Assembly: GCA_034423115.1 (NCBI GenBank)
Contig: DAOUJD010000015.1
Location: 20,517-84,516 of the forward strand
Direction: 5' to 3'
From: Bin87 sp034423115
GTDB taxonomy: Bacteria; Chloroflexota; Dehalococcoidia; Lucifugimonadales; UBA3495
Length of the DNA stretch: 64,000 nt
The position numbers and the translations under genes are program-made. The notes beneath the pieces were generated by a model. The model was not told where the DNA came from and made no database searches. It saw nothing but the letters and a program-made list of their open reading frames with translations. Numbering within the stretch: position 1 is the stretch's first letter; each line of letters opens with the position of its first letter. Below are positions 16,633-26,198 of the stretch, one piece after another.

Positions 16633-18465
16633 CTAACGGCCTCCCTGGGCTGAACGGGGTTGTTGTCCGGAGGCGCGCGGCTGGACCTTTTCGGGGGTGA
16701 ACAGGTTTGCCATGCGTCCCATGCCCATCGCCTGCAGAGCCTGCAGCAGGTTGCGGCTCACCAGCACCGCGGTGAACATGCTTACCATCACTCCGACCAA
16801 CAGCGTCAGCGCGAACCCGTTGACCAGGCCACCGCCCAACCTGTTCCCGAACCAAAGCAACACGACGCAGGTGATCAGCGTGCTTACGTTGCCGTCCCGG
16901 ATGGCCGGCCACGCCCGGTTGAACCCCACGTCCATCGCCGACGCCAGGCTTCGACCCAAACGTATCTCCTCTTTGATCCGCTCGAAAATCAGGATATTCG
17001 CGTCAACCGCCAGACCAATCGACAGGATGAACCCTCCGATGTGCGGCAGCGTCAGGGTGATCGGCACCAGCTTGAATATGGCCAGCGTGACTATCGCGTA
17101 GTACATCAGCGCGACGGCGGCAACCACACCCGCCGCACGGTAATATGCGATCACAAACACCAACACCAGGCCCAGACCCACCATGCCAGCCATCAGGCTA
17201 CGCTGCAGCGACTCTGCGCCCAGCAGCGCGTCTACCTCCGACTCCTGGATCAACTTGAGCGGAACCGGCAATCGTCCCGATTTCAACTGCACCGCCAGCG
17301 TCCGCGCACTCTCCCGGTTGAAGTCGCCCGAGATCTGGCTGCGTCCGTCTCGAATGTGCGCTCGGGCCACGGGAGCGATCAACTGCTCACCGTCCAGGAT
17401 CACCGCGATGACCTCATCCGTGTTCGGATTGGTCTGCACGTTGATCTCGCTGGTCATCTGACTGAATATTTCCGCGCCCCGGCTGTTGAACTGGATGTTC
17501 ACCACCCACTCTCCGGTAACCGAGTCGGTGCTCGCGTAGGCGTCCACCAGGTCGTCTCCGGTCAGCCCGATGCTGCTGTCGGTGAACGGTTCGAGGCATC
17601 CGAACTCACGCACTGGACCGGCGCACTGCCGCCGCAGGAACTCCAACTGCGCCGTCTCACCGATCAGCCGTTTCGCGTCCTCGATGCTGCCGGTGACCAG
17701 GTACAGCTCGATGGTCCCCACTTCAGCTTCCAGCACGGTCCTCAGTTGTTGTCGCTGGTCGATGCTCAGCGTGTTCGACGTCGTGATCCTGTATTCGTTG
17801 CTTCCCCTGCTCACCACGTCCGTCTCGCCGTATCCCCGGCTGGCCACCACGCTGCCCAGCTTTTCCACGTCCGCAGCGTCGGAGAACCGCACGGTGATCA
17901 CCGACCCGCTGGCGCCCGGCAACTGCACGATGATGCGGTCCTCACCGAACCGCTGCACGATGGGCTCTTCCGTACCGTAAAGGTTGACGCGCCGCGTGAT
18001 GATGCTCAGGACGCCGTCCATCTGTTCCGAGGTGGGCGGGGCCAGGTCGCTGTTCACGAACTCTGTGGGTTCGCCGATATTGTTGACCAACGCCAACCGG
18101 ACCAGTTCCCGCGCCTCCGGGGCCAGGTATGGGCCAACGATCTCAAACGAGGCACTTCCATCCAATCGAGACACGGTGGCCTCGTAGTCGGCATCCGCTA
18201 TCGACTCTTCGACCGCTGCCGTGTCCACCTCAACATCGTCAGGGAACGCGACCGACAGCGTGGTGCCCGTCTCAGCCTGGTACACCAGGTGCGCGCCGCC
18301 CTGCAGGTCCAATCCGAGTTTCAGACCCAGCGGCCCGGTCTCGGCCCGGTCAAAGCGCGGAATGCCCGGTATCGCGATGTGGATTTCAGGCAGGGCTACC
18401 GAAACGGCTGATATGCCCAGTACGGCCAGTATCAGGACGGTCAAAAGAACGGTGCGGCGTCGCAT
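16633..18465 (-). CDS. secD: Protein translocase subunit SecD
   Basis: A 610-residue protein with an N-terminal membrane anchor, a large external P1 domain (about residues 40-400) and five C-terminal membrane segments. Motifs are GLKLGLDLQGGAHLVYQ, LKSGRLPVPLK and the conserved GLAVDANILIFERIKEE. It forms the SecDF motor with the gene immediately downstream. It starts ten bases after the cca-type gene. Confidence 0.96.
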   Translation of the reverse strand: MRRRTVLLTVLILAVLGISAVSVALPEIHIAIPGIPRFDRAETGPLGLKLGLDLQGGAHLVYQAETGTTLSVAFPDDVEVDTAAVEESIADADYEATVSRLDGSASFEIVGPYLAPEARELVRLALVNNIGEPTEFVNSDLAPPTSEQMDGVLSIITRRVNLYGTEEPIVQRFGEDRIIVQLPGASGSVITVRFSDAADVEKLGSVVASRGYGETDVVSRGSNEYRITTSNTLSIDQRQQLRTVLEAEVGTIELYLVTGSIEDAKRLIGETAQLEFLRRQCAGPVREFGCLEPFTDSSIGLTGDDLVDAYASTDSVTGEWVVNIQFNSRGAEIFSQMTSEINVQTNPNTDEVIAVILDGEQLIAPVARAHIRDGRSQISGDFNRESARTLAVQLKSGRLPVPLKLIQESEVDALLGAESLQRSLMAGMVGLGLVLVFVIAYYRAAGVVAAVALMYYAIVTLAIFKLVPITLTLPHIGGFILSIGLAVDANILIFERIKEEIRLGRSLASAMDVGFNRAWPAIRDGNVSTLITCVVLLWFGNRLGGGLVNGFALTLLVGVMVSMFTAVLVSRNLLQALQAMGMGRMANLFTPEKVQPRASGQQPRSAQGGR

Positions 18466-18474
18466 ATTGCGTGA

Positions 18475-19950
18475 TCAATCCTCGAATGCGTTATCTTCCA
18501 GCAATCGGGCCGCCATTGAAAGCGCGTCGTCCCGACTGGAAATTTCACCCACCACCTGGGCTTCGCGCAGCCTATCCAGCAGCGCTCCGATACGTGGGCC
18601 GGGCGGTATGTTCAAAGTATCCATCAAATCGTGGCCGTTCACTAAAGCGCGGGGGCCTTCCTCCCGAGCCGGAGGCGTGGCACCCGCTTCAAGAACAGCG
18701 GCAATCATTCTAGCATAGTTATTCCAGCGCTCCGGAGATAGCTCCGGGCCCCGCGCCGCCAGGAAGTCGGCCATCGCCAGATACAGCGTGTCCACCGCCG
18801 CGTCGCCCACATCCCGGTAGTACCGGTAGATCGCCCGTTTCGAGGGCATCTGGTCGCGTTCCCGAAGTTGGCTGGGACGCAGGTGATGCAGCACCATCGT
18901 GGACACAAGGTCCGTGATGCGCCGCGCCATCCGCAAAGCCGGCAGGCGGGCCTCCACCATGTCGGCCCCCTGCTCGCTGTGCCCCAGGAACCTGATCCGG
19001 CCGTTTTTGTCGGGCCCCTTGGTCTGCGGTTTCGCAATATCGTGCAACAGCGCGGCCAACTTCAGCACCGTGCGACGGTTGTGTCCGTCGCCGACTATCT
19101 CCGAGAAATACGCATCCTCATTCGCGGTCCACGGCGCCATCGTATAGATGGCGTTGTTGCGGTGCCCCGCTGTGATCGCCTCGGCGTATTCGACGCAATG
19201 CAGCAGGTGTCCCCAAACGTCCCAATAATGATGGGCGCGGGGCTGGTCGCAATTGCGGGTTGCCTCCAGTTCCGGTATCACGCGGCACAGCAGGTCCAGG
19301 CGGTCCAGCACCTCCAGTTGCGCCTTAGATCCATCGGCGGCCAGTATCGCCATGAACTCGTCGCGCACCCGTTCCGCCGAAACCCGATCCAGCAGCGAAC
19401 CGTCCCGACGAATGGCGCGCGCGGTGTCCGGTTCCATCCGGAATCCGTGCTGATTGGCCAGTCTGACCCCTCGCAGCATCCGCCCTGGGTCGGCTTGAAA
19501 CACATCATCCCCTGTGGCCCGCAGCACACCCCGCGCCAGGTCGCCTTTGCCGCCCATCGGGTCCACAATGGCATCGAACCGTTCATCGGTGTCCCAGCAA
19601 TGCAATGGCACCGCCATGGCGTCAACCGTGAAATCACGGGATCGCAGGTTCTCTTCCAGCGAACCGTGGTATCCGTTGATGTCGATGATGAACGGAGACG
19701 CCCCGTCCGTTTCGGGTACAAGGGCCACCCGCGTGATGTTCCACGCGTCCACCACCACCGGAGTACCACCCAGCAATTCAGCAACCGCACGTCCCACGGG
19801 TTCCGCATCTCCGCGTACCACCAGGTCGATGTCGTGGACTTCGCGCCCGCGGATGGCATCGCGAACGGCGCCCCCCACCACCCAAACATCCTCGTCGCCC
19901 CGGGCAGCGAAGAACTCGCCCAACCGGGTGAGCAGGTTGTCAGCGTCCAT
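18475..19950 (-). CDS. cca: CCA-adding enzyme / poly(A) polymerase family protein with HD domain
   Basis: A class II nucleotidyltransferase. VVGGAVRDAI and the paired acids of DIDLVVRG form the nucleotide-transfer site near residues 25-45, RDFTVDAMAV and the RRDGSLLDRVSAERVRDE block follow, and a central HD domain (ALLHDIAKPQ) comes later. It may add or repair the CCA end of tRNA, although some members with HD domains split C- and A-addition or act as poly(A) polymerase. The one tRNA in the window already encodes CCA. The start (MDADNLLT) overlaps the def stop closely. Confidence 0.87.
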   Translation of the reverse strand: MDADNLLTRLGEFFAARGDEDVWVVGGAVRDAIRGREVHDIDLVVRGDAEPVGRAVAELLGGTPVVVDAWNITRVALVPETDGASPFIIDINGYHGSLEENLRSRDFTVDAMAVPLHCWDTDERFDAIVDPMGGKGDLARGVLRATGDDVFQADPGRMLRGVRLANQHGFRMEPDTARAIRRDGSLLDRVSAERVRDEFMAILAADGSKAQLEVLDRLDLLCRVIPELEATRNCDQPRAHHYWDVWGHLLHCVEYAEAITAGHRNNAIYTMAPWTANEDAYFSEIVGDGHNRRTVLKLAALLHDIAKPQTKGPDKNGRIRFLGHSEQGADMVEARLPALRMARRITDLVSTMVLHHLRPSQLRERDQMPSKRAIYRYYRDVGDAAVDTLYLAMADFLAARGPELSPERWNNYARMIAAVLEAGATPPAREEGPRALVNGHDLMDTLNIPPGPRIGALLDRLREAQVVGEISSRDDALSMAARLLEDNAFED

Positions 19951-19951
19951 G

Positions 19952-20587
19952 TCAGTCCGCGGCCGTGGCGTCTTGGTTGCCCGATGATGCAGGCCGGCCA
20001 TTGGTCGGGTCGAACTGCGGAACCCGCGGCGCGAGATTCATTCTCCGGGCGGCATCCTCTAGTTCCGCCGCGTCCGGCTCCCCAGTGGGAATGTACTCAA
20101 CCTCGCCGTCTTCGTTAACGTGGAGGCGGAAAAACTGGTCGTGAGCGATCAGGTGGTCGATGTACAGAATGCCGTTAAGGTGATCCGTCTCGTGCTCAAT
20201 CGCCTGCGCGAGAATGCAGTCCGCTTTCAGCCGCAGTTGCTTGCCCGTCAGATCCTGGTACCGCAGCCGGATGCGTACCGAGCGATTCACCATGCCCCGG
20301 TACCCGGGCAGGCTGAGGCACCCCTCCTCGACTTCGCGCTCACCCTCCCGGCGGATAATCTCGGGGTTCACCATAATCAGGGGTTCTTCCCAGTCCTCGG
20401 GCTTGACCACGCACATGCGCTGCAGCACGCCGACCTGGTTGGCCGCCAACCCGACACCCCGTTCCGCCTCCATGGTCTCAACCATGTCAGCCGCCAGCTT
20501 CGCCAGCTTGTCGTCAAACCGCGTGACCTTGATGGCCCGCTGACGAAGGATCGGATCGGGAAATTTTCTTACTTCTAATATGGCCAC
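19952..20587 (-). CDS. def: Peptide deformylase
   Basis: Removes the formyl group from the N-terminal methionine of new proteins. All three motifs are present: GVGLAANQVG, EGCLSLPG (metal Cys) and HETDHLNG (metal His pair and catalytic Glu). GTG at 20587 is chosen because GGAG lies seven bases upstream and the product then begins with AILEVRKFPDPIL, the normal N-terminus. A longer ATG start at 20623 is less likely. First gene of the def-cca-secDF operon. The C-terminal 45 residues extend past the usual fold and are polar. Confidence 0.95.
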   Translation of the reverse strand: MAILEVRKFPDPILRQRAIKVTRFDDKLAKLAADMVETMEAERGVGLAANQVGVLQRMCVVKPEDWEEPLIMVNPEIIRREGEREVEEGCLSLPGYRGMVNRSVRIRLRYQDLTGKQLRLKADCILAQAIEHETDHLNGILYIDHLIAHDQFFRLHVNEDGEVEYIPTGEPDAAELEDAARRMNLAPRVPQFDPTNGRPASSGNQDATAAD

Positions 20588-20652
20588 AACAGCACTCCGG
20601 ATGCGGGAACAGGCATCATCCACGTTGCGAAATTCGTAACGAAATCTGTGAA

Positions 20653-20682
20653 ATTATAGGCTTGGTCTCAGAATCGTGTAAA
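20653..20682 (-). promoter_or_regulatory. Promoter of the def-cca-secDF operon
   Basis: On the minus strand TTTACA, 18 bases, TATAAT, giving a start near 20646 and a leader of about 60 bases before def. Just downstream is a short palindrome (TTCG-TAA-CGAA) that could be an operator or chance. Confidence 0.65.
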
Positions 20683-20753
20683 GCGACGACGCCAACGCAG
20701 TGCGAAACATTTCGATAGTGCTCTCCCGGCCTCGTCGCCCGTTGGCTGTCCCG

Positions 20754-22391
20754 CTACAGACCGGTTATCTCTCCATCCGCGTTTACGTCCATGTCCATAG
20801 CCCTGGGACGCGTCGGCAGCCCCGGCAGCGTCTCGATCCTGCCCGCCAGCGCGTACAGGAACCCTGCGCCTACCGAAGCGCGCAGATCCGAAATCGGGAA
20901 CGTGTACCCCGACGGACTGCCCCGCAGCGTCGGGTCGTGGGACACTGACAGGTGAGTCTTCGCCATGCAGATGGGCAGGTCGCCCCAACCCTGTTCAGTG
21001 AAGAACCTGGCCCGACGCCGGGCCTCCGCCGACCAACTAACCGATTCTGCTCCGTACACCCGCTTTGCCAGCGCCAGCGTTTTCTCCTCGATGGTGCCGT
21101 CCAACTCGTAGGCGTAGTCAATCCGTTTCGGTGCGGCATCCGGGTCCGCGGTCGCGCGCGCCACCGCTTCAGCCAGTGCCATACCGCCCTCTCCCCCGTC
21201 GGTGAAGCCCGCGTACTCCGCCGTGGCGTACGCGCCCGCGTCCATGGCTATCTCGGCAGCCGCCTGCAACTCCTCCTCGCTGTCGCCCGGGAACCGGTTC
21301 AACGCCACCACGCACGGCAAACCGAACGCCCGCACGTTGTTGATGTGGTGCACCATGTTGGCCGCGCCCGCCTTCATTGCGTCCAGGTTAGGCTCCCCCA
21401 GTTGGCGACGGGTCGCGCCGCCGTGCCAGCGCATCGCTCTCACCGACGACACCAGCACCGCCGCGCTCACCGGCAGACCGCTCTGGCGGGTCTTGATGTG
21501 CATGAATTTTTCAAACCCCAGGTCAGACCCGAAACCGGCCTCGGTGATGATGTGGTCGGCGTAGCCCATGGACAGCCGATCCGCGATGATGGAACTGCAC
21601 CCGTGCGCAATATTGCCGAATGGCCCGGCGTGGACAATCGCAGGTTGACCCTCCATCGTCTGCACCAGGTTGGGCATGATGGTATGCCGCATCACCGCCA
21701 TCAATGAGCCTTCAAACCCCAGGTCGCCTACGGACACCGGAGCGCCGCTCCTGTTGGTTCCCACCACCATCAGAGAGAGTCGCTCGCGAAGGTCGTCCAG
21801 GTCGGCAGTCAACGCCAGGATCGCCATGATCTCCGACGCCGTGATGAAATCAAACCGGGTTTCCCGAAGCGGGCTGTTGGCGCTGCCGCCCAGGCCGGCG
21901 GTGATCTGTCGCAAAGCCCGGTCCGATGCGTCCGTCACCCGCGACCAGGTCACGCCTTCCGGCACCATGTCATTGGCATTGTTCCTGTAAACGGCGTTCT
22001 CGACCAGCGCCGCCAGCAGGTTGTGCGTCGAACCCACTGCGTGCGCGTCGCCGGTGAAGTGGATGTTGATTTCATCCTCGGGAACGATCCGCGCTTTTCC
22101 GCCGCCTGTTCCGCCGCCCTTGATTCCGAAAATGGGCCCCAATGCGGGTTCGCGCAGGTTCACCACCGGCTTGTAGCCCAACTTGCCCAACCCATCGGTC
22201 AACCCGATTGACGTCGTGGTCTTGCCCTCGCCGGCCGGCGTTGGCGTGATGCCGGTCACTACCACGAGTTTGCCCCGTGGCGCATCGGGTTTAATGGCGT
22301 CAAGACTGATCTTGGCTTTGTACCGCCCGAACGGGATTAGGTGCTCCTCGTCTATGCCAAGACGTTCTGCCACCGCGTAAATTGGGTCCAT
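20754..22391 (-). CDS. fhs: Formate-tetrahydrofolate ligase
   Basis: Joins formate to tetrahydrofolate with ATP, giving 10-formyl-THF for one-carbon metabolism or, in acetogens, the methyl branch of the Wood-Ljungdahl pathway. The 545-residue product has TPTPAGEGKTTTSIGL (ATP loop), REPALGPIFGIKGGGTGGG and a C-terminal FPISDLRASVGAGFLY. Length is normal. GGGGGCAG precedes the ATG. No other Wood-Ljungdahl gene is near, so I infer only a general folate role. Confidence 0.97.
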   Translation of the reverse strand: MDPIYAVAERLGIDEEHLIPFGRYKAKISLDAIKPDAPRGKLVVVTGITPTPAGEGKTTTSIGLTDGLGKLGYKPVVNLREPALGPIFGIKGGGTGGGKARIVPEDEINIHFTGDAHAVGSTHNLLAALVENAVYRNNANDMVPEGVTWSRVTDASDRALRQITAGLGGSANSPLRETRFDFITASEIMAILALTADLDDLRERLSLMVVGTNRSGAPVSVGDLGFEGSLMAVMRHTIMPNLVQTMEGQPAIVHAGPFGNIAHGCSSIIADRLSMGYADHIITEAGFGSDLGFEKFMHIKTRQSGLPVSAAVLVSSVRAMRWHGGATRRQLGEPNLDAMKAGAANMVHHINNVRAFGLPCVVALNRFPGDSEEELQAAAEIAMDAGAYATAEYAGFTDGGEGGMALAEAVARATADPDAAPKRIDYAYELDGTIEEKTLALAKRVYGAESVSWSAEARRRARFFTEQGWGDLPICMAKTHLSVSHDPTLRGSPSGYTFPISDLRASVGAGFLYALAGRIETLPGLPTRPRAMDMDVNADGEITGL

Positions 22392-22446
22392 TCTGCCCCC
22401 AGTATTAGTATCTTACTGTCGCTGCGCGCCCGCGATCGGATGAGTG

Positions 22447-22827
22447 CTAGCGGGCGGGCAACTCCGATATGGTAATTGCTCCGCCAGGTTCGGCGTCGAT
22501 GCTCAAGTTGGAACCGGCCAGCAGTCTCATTCCAACCAGCGGGTCGGCGTCCACGCTGATAACTTCGATCTCCCTGACGCTGTCGTGCCACCGAACCCAT
22601 CCAGTATAAGCAACGCCCGAATATGCCGTGCCATCAGCCAGGGTAAGGAAAATTTCTTTGTTGAACCGCAAATTGAGCTCTTCGATGATGTCCGGAGGCA
22701 GGGTCATCACTTCGGTAAAGCCCGTGTCAATGGCGAAATCAACCTCGACTGTGGCGGTGTTCTCACCAGACAAGGCAAGTGTGATCATCGGAAACGTGGC
22801 ATCGAGAACTATGCCATAGTGCGTCAC
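22447..22827 (-). CDS. Retropepsin-like aspartic protease, cassette copy 1
   Basis: A 126-residue, one-domain aspartic protease of clan AA. The active-site triplet is in FAIDTGFTEV (Asp34), and LVGMRLLAG is the second hydrophobic-hydrophobic-Gly block. Such proteins work as dimers. GTG at 22827 is chosen because GAGGAG lies six bases upstream; it overlaps the stop of the preceding small gene as GTGA. A homologous pair with the same overlap is at 53363-54018. The substrate is unknown. The partner small protein is an obvious candidate. Confidence 0.8.
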   Translation of the reverse strand: MTHYGIVLDATFPMITLALSGENTATVEVDFAIDTGFTEVMTLPPDIIEELNLRFNKEIFLTLADGTAYSGVAYTGWVRWHDSVREIEVISVDADPLVGMRLLAGSNLSIDAEPGGAITISELPAR

Positions 22828-23105
22828 AACGCACTCCTCGAAAGATTCATGTAGCGAGGGGTTCGCAAGCGTCCGACGTAGGTTTTGTGCCTGTGGATAG
22901 TGTGAATGATTGCGTCTGGGCATCGCTCGCGCAGTATCCGTCCGGCAGTGGCCGAGTTCTCATGCACTTCGTAATCGCCTGAGATTACGTCGATGTTGAC
23001 CCATTTGTCCGCGTCAGCATCGGATAGCAAATGTCGGATTTTGGCGTTGTAGATTTCCTCGCCGCGCTTTTTCTGTTCGTCGTAGGACATTCCGAATGCG
23101 CTCAT
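22824..23105 (-). CDS. Small conserved protein paired with retropepsin, cassette copy 1
   Basis: A 93-residue protein with no family name that I can give. It is clearly homologous to the product of 53363-53647: the pattern IY-x2-KIR-x-L(L/M), (W/F)V-x-(I/V)DV-x-SG-x-YE(V/I)-x-EN and the R-x-R stretch are shared. It begins behind AGGTGA and is translationally coupled to the protease. A 16-base palindrome sits just upstream. The arrangement looks like a toxin-antitoxin or substrate-protease pair, but no activity can be read from sequence. Confidence 0.75.
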   Translation of the reverse strand: MSAFGMSYDEQKKRGEEIYNAKIRHLLSDADADKWVNIDVISGDYEVHENSATAGRILRERCPDAIIHTIHRHKTYVGRLRTPRYMNLSRSAL

Positions 23106-23134
23106 GGCTCACCTGTGTTGAACATGGGACTACC

Positions 23135-23150
23135 ATACGATTGATCGTAT
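23135..23150. promoter_or_regulatory. Palindromic operator before cassette copy 1
   Basis: A perfect inverted repeat, ATACGAT-TG-ATCGTAT, about 30 bases upstream of the start of the small gene and overlapping where its promoter should be (TATGGT lies beside it on the minus strand). It suggests repression by a dimeric protein, possibly one encoded by the cassette. Confidence 0.5.
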
Positions 23151-23184
23151 CACATCGCGGATTCGGCTCGCCGGCGCTGTCTCA

Positions 23185-25623
23185 TCAGTCCATCCGCACC
23201 GGGTCGATCACCACCCGGCAGTTGCGGGGGATGGGTTCACCGTCCAGAAATTGCCACAGCCGCCGGCCTCGCAGCAGCAACCGCCAGCGATACCTGCCCC
23301 GCACTCGCTCCGGTTGGCAAGGCGTAGGCCCGATCACATCGACGTCGCTGCGCCCATACCTGGCGGCCCGCGCACTCAATCGCCCCGCCAATCCCTCCAA
23401 CGTTTGCTGTACTGCTCGCACGCTCAAATCAGCGCACATGATCTGGGCCAGGCGATTGAAAGGCGGGTTCCCCTGCAACTGCCTGGCTTCAATCTCCGTT
23501 TGGTAGAACCCTTCGTAGTCCTGCGCCGCCGCTGCCACGATGGCGTAGTGGTCCGGCTGGTAGGTCTGGATAATAGCCCTGCCCGGTTGGGTTCCCCGCC
23601 CGGAACGTCCGCACACTTGGCAGAGCAGCGCAAACGCCCGTTCACCCGCCCGAAAATCCGGCAGGTTCAACCCCAAATCCGCCAGCAAGACCGCCGATAG
23701 CGTTACATTGGGCAAGTCCAACCCACGCGCAACCATCTGCGTGCCCACCAGGATCTGAGCCTCTCCGTTCGCCAGACGGCCCATCGCCCGCTCCAATTCC
23801 AGCGGGTCGCGCACCACGTCGGAGTCCCACCGTTCGATCCTGGCGTCGGGATAACGCTGTTGCAGTTCGCCCTCCACCGCCTCGGTTCCTGCGCCCATCT
23901 CCCGGATACGTCCACCGCGACATTGCGGACACGCCCGGGGCAGCCGACGGGAGTGGTTGCAGTAATGGCACAACAGTCTCCGCGTCTCGGCATGGTAGGC
24001 GTAAGCCACCGAGCACCGGCTGCACGTCACCACGCACCCGCAATCGCGACACTGCATGAACGCCGCGCTCCCCCTCCGATTCAAAAACAGCACCGCCTGC
24101 TGGCCGGCCGCAATGGTGCTGTCCAAGGCATCCATCAGGCGGCGGCTGAACACGCTGCGATTGCCCTCCCGCAGTTCCCGCCGCATGTCCACCATCTGGG
24201 TTTCCGCCAACGGAATCGGCGCTCCGTCGGGTCCGGGCACACGATCCGGCAGACTCATCAGATGATGCCGACCACGCCTTGCGTCGTGATATGTGCAGAC
24301 ATCGGGCGTCGCCGATCCCATCACGACGACCGCTCCACATCGTCGAGCCAGCGCCAACGCCGCGTCGCGAGCGTGGTAATGCGGCGCAAACTCCTCCTGT
24401 TTGTAGGCAGGTTCGTGTTCCTCGTCCACGATGATGAGGCCCAGGTTGAACGTCGGCGCGAACAGCGCGCTCCGAGGGCCAACCACGACGTCCTTCAACC
24501 CGTCCCGGATGTCCCACCACTGATCAAATCGCTCCCGCTCGGTGAGGCGATGGTGTAACACCGCGGTGCGCCCGGGAAAACGCTCATTGACCAGACCCAC
24601 GGTCTGCGGCGTCAAAGCGATCTCCGGCACCAGGTAGATTGCCTGTTTGCCCAACCCCACGGCGTGAGCAATCGCCCGCAGATACACCTCGGTTTTCCCG
24701 CTCCCGGTCACGCCGTGGAGCAACACGCTACGAGGCAGTATTCCGGGATCATCCAGCGTCTTTGTAATCCGTGCCAGCGCTCGTTCCTGCGCGTCAGTCA
24801 GCGCGGCCGGCAAAGAGGCTGTTGGAGCGGAGCCGGTCGGTGCCTCGGGCTTCACCCGCTGCCACTCCTCCGCGATCAGCCCGCGTTCCAGCAGCGCGTC
24901 CGCGACCTGTCCAACCCCCGCAGCATCGTACGGCGCCAGAGACTCCCGAATCGCAGCCAACAACTCAATTTGACGGCTGGCGTTCGCGCGAACGGCGTCC
25001 GGAGCATCCGCTTCGGCAGACTCATGCCCGCTCCGGATCAAATGCCGTCGGTAACGGTGAGTGCGCGGCCTCGGCAAACTGACCTGCTTGCTGACCATCC
25101 CCCGATCAACCAGGCGTTGCAACTCTCGTTGTCCGACGTTCGGCCTGTTGGCATCAATCCGCCGCACGAAATCCCTTTCATCCCACCGATTCCCCGCCGC
25201 CAACAATTCCACCCAAGCCTCTCGCGTGCTCTCACGAAACGACCCGAGATTGGCCTCGTCGTCGGGACCCGAGACGGCAGTCAGTCGCGAGCGTTGGTGG
25301 GTGCGGAACCCGGGTGGCAGCATCGGCGCCAACGACTCAAACGGCGAGCACAGGTAGGTCTGGCCCACCCATTCCGCCAATTCCAGCCCCAGCGATCCGA
25401 TCAACGGCGACGGCTCAATGGGATGCAGAATGTCCCGCGTTTCCTCTTCGGGCACAGCCGACGCGTCCGACAGGCTGACCACCACCCCCTGCACGTAGCT
25501 ACGCCCGAACTGTACCCAGACCAGTTGCCCCGGCTCTACCGCGAGATGCCGTGGGATTCGATAGGAGAAAGTCTTGCCCGCCGGAATCCAGTCGGCGTCG
25601 ATGGCCACGTCGGCATAGTTCAC
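23185..25623 (-). CDS. priA: Primosomal protein N' (replication restart helicase)
   Basis: PriA recognises stalled forks and reloads the replisome. The 812-residue protein has an N-terminal DNA-binding domain (VAIDADWIPAGKTFSYRIP), Walker A GVTGSGKTEV, a DEEH box (VDEEHEPAYKQ), zinc-binding Cys pairs (CRDCGCVVTCSRCSVAY, CHYCNHS, CPQCRGG) and helicase motifs V/VI (GTQMVARGLD, QVCGRSGRG). All are in place, so it should be active. Confidence 0.96.
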   Translation of the reverse strand: MNYADVAIDADWIPAGKTFSYRIPRHLAVEPGQLVWVQFGRSYVQGVVVSLSDASAVPEEETRDILHPIEPSPLIGSLGLELAEWVGQTYLCSPFESLAPMLPPGFRTHQRSRLTAVSGPDDEANLGSFRESTREAWVELLAAGNRWDERDFVRRIDANRPNVGQRELQRLVDRGMVSKQVSLPRPRTHRYRRHLIRSGHESAEADAPDAVRANASRQIELLAAIRESLAPYDAAGVGQVADALLERGLIAEEWQRVKPEAPTGSAPTASLPAALTDAQERALARITKTLDDPGILPRSVLLHGVTGSGKTEVYLRAIAHAVGLGKQAIYLVPEIALTPQTVGLVNERFPGRTAVLHHRLTERERFDQWWDIRDGLKDVVVGPRSALFAPTFNLGLIIVDEEHEPAYKQEEFAPHYHARDAALALARRCGAVVVMGSATPDVCTYHDARRGRHHLMSLPDRVPGPDGAPIPLAETQMVDMRRELREGNRSVFSRRLMDALDSTIAAGQQAVLFLNRRGSAAFMQCRDCGCVVTCSRCSVAYAYHAETRRLLCHYCNHSRRLPRACPQCRGGRIREMGAGTEAVEGELQQRYPDARIERWDSDVVRDPLELERAMGRLANGEAQILVGTQMVARGLDLPNVTLSAVLLADLGLNLPDFRAGERAFALLCQVCGRSGRGTQPGRAIIQTYQPDHYAIVAAAAQDYEGFYQTEIEARQLQGNPPFNRLAQIMCADLSVRAVQQTLEGLAGRLSARAARYGRSDVDVIGPTPCQPERVRGRYRWRLLLRGRRLWQFLDGEPIPRNCRVVIDPVRMD

Positions 25624-25664
25624 GGTTCAATCCAGACCGCGTGTGAGCAGTTCCGCCGCCAGAA

Positions 25665-25707
25665 TAAACGAAACCGCCGCTACCGTGCCATACGACACGG
25701 GCGGCGG
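25665..25707 (-). terminator. Terminator after rplS
   Basis: On the minus strand a long GC stem (CCGCCGC...GCGGCGG with CGTG/CACG inside) followed by TTTCGTTTATT. It separates rplS from priA. Confidence 0.7.
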
Positions 25708-25727
25708 CTTGCCTGATGGCTGAGAAG

Positions 25728-26084
25728 CTACCGGCTGCGGTAGGTGGTCTTTTCCTTGATCCGAGCGGCACGCCCTTGGCGTCCACGCAGGTAGTACAAC
25801 TTCGCCCGTCGCACTTTGCCCTGCCTGGTCACTTCCAACGACTCGATCAGCGGCGAGTGCAGGGGAAACACGCGCTCGATTCCTATGCCGGCCGTAATCC
25901 GCCGCACCGTGAAGTTGGCCGCCGGCCCCTTCCCGTGAGTCCGCCGAATGCAAACTCCTTGGAAGGCCTGCACGCGTTCCCGCGCACCTTCTCGGATTCG
26001 GAAGTTCACACGTACCGTGTCCCCTGGCCCAAATTCCGGGATGTTTTCGTTAGTCTCAAAAGAAACCAGTTCAGATGCTTTCAT
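25728..26084 (-). CDS. rplS: 50S ribosomal protein L19
   Basis: A 118-residue basic protein at the 30S/50S interface. Family blocks: GDTVRVNFRIREGARERVQAF (shortened here), GVCIRRTHGKG, GIGIERVFPLHSPLIE and RRAKLYYLRGRQGRAARI. Usually next to trmD, which is absent here. It stands alone between a -10-like box at 26166 and the terminator at 25665. Confidence 0.97.
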   Translation of the reverse strand: MKASELVSFETNENIPEFGPGDTVRVNFRIREGARERVQAFQGVCIRRTHGKGPAANFTVRRITAGIGIERVFPLHSPLIESLEVTRQGKVRRAKLYYLRGRQGRAARIKEKTTYRSR

Positions 26085-26165
26085 GGTTAATCCAACGACG
26101 GCAGTGGAGTTTGTGTCGATAGCTAGGTAACGCTCTCACCGCACTAGCTGCCAACAATCGGCGAC

Positions 26166-26176
26166 ATTTTATCACA
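26166..26176 (-). promoter_or_regulatory. Extended -10 box upstream of rplS
   Basis: TGTGATAAAAT on the minus strand. No good -35 is visible, as expected for extended -10 promoters. The leader would be about 75 bases. Confidence 0.4.
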
Positions 26177-26198
26177 AGCGCGAACTACAACACCGGGC

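Noticed and set aside
16660..18411. 583-codon plus-strand ORF
   Set aside because: Shadow of secD; His/Gln/Arg-rich with no recognisable domain.
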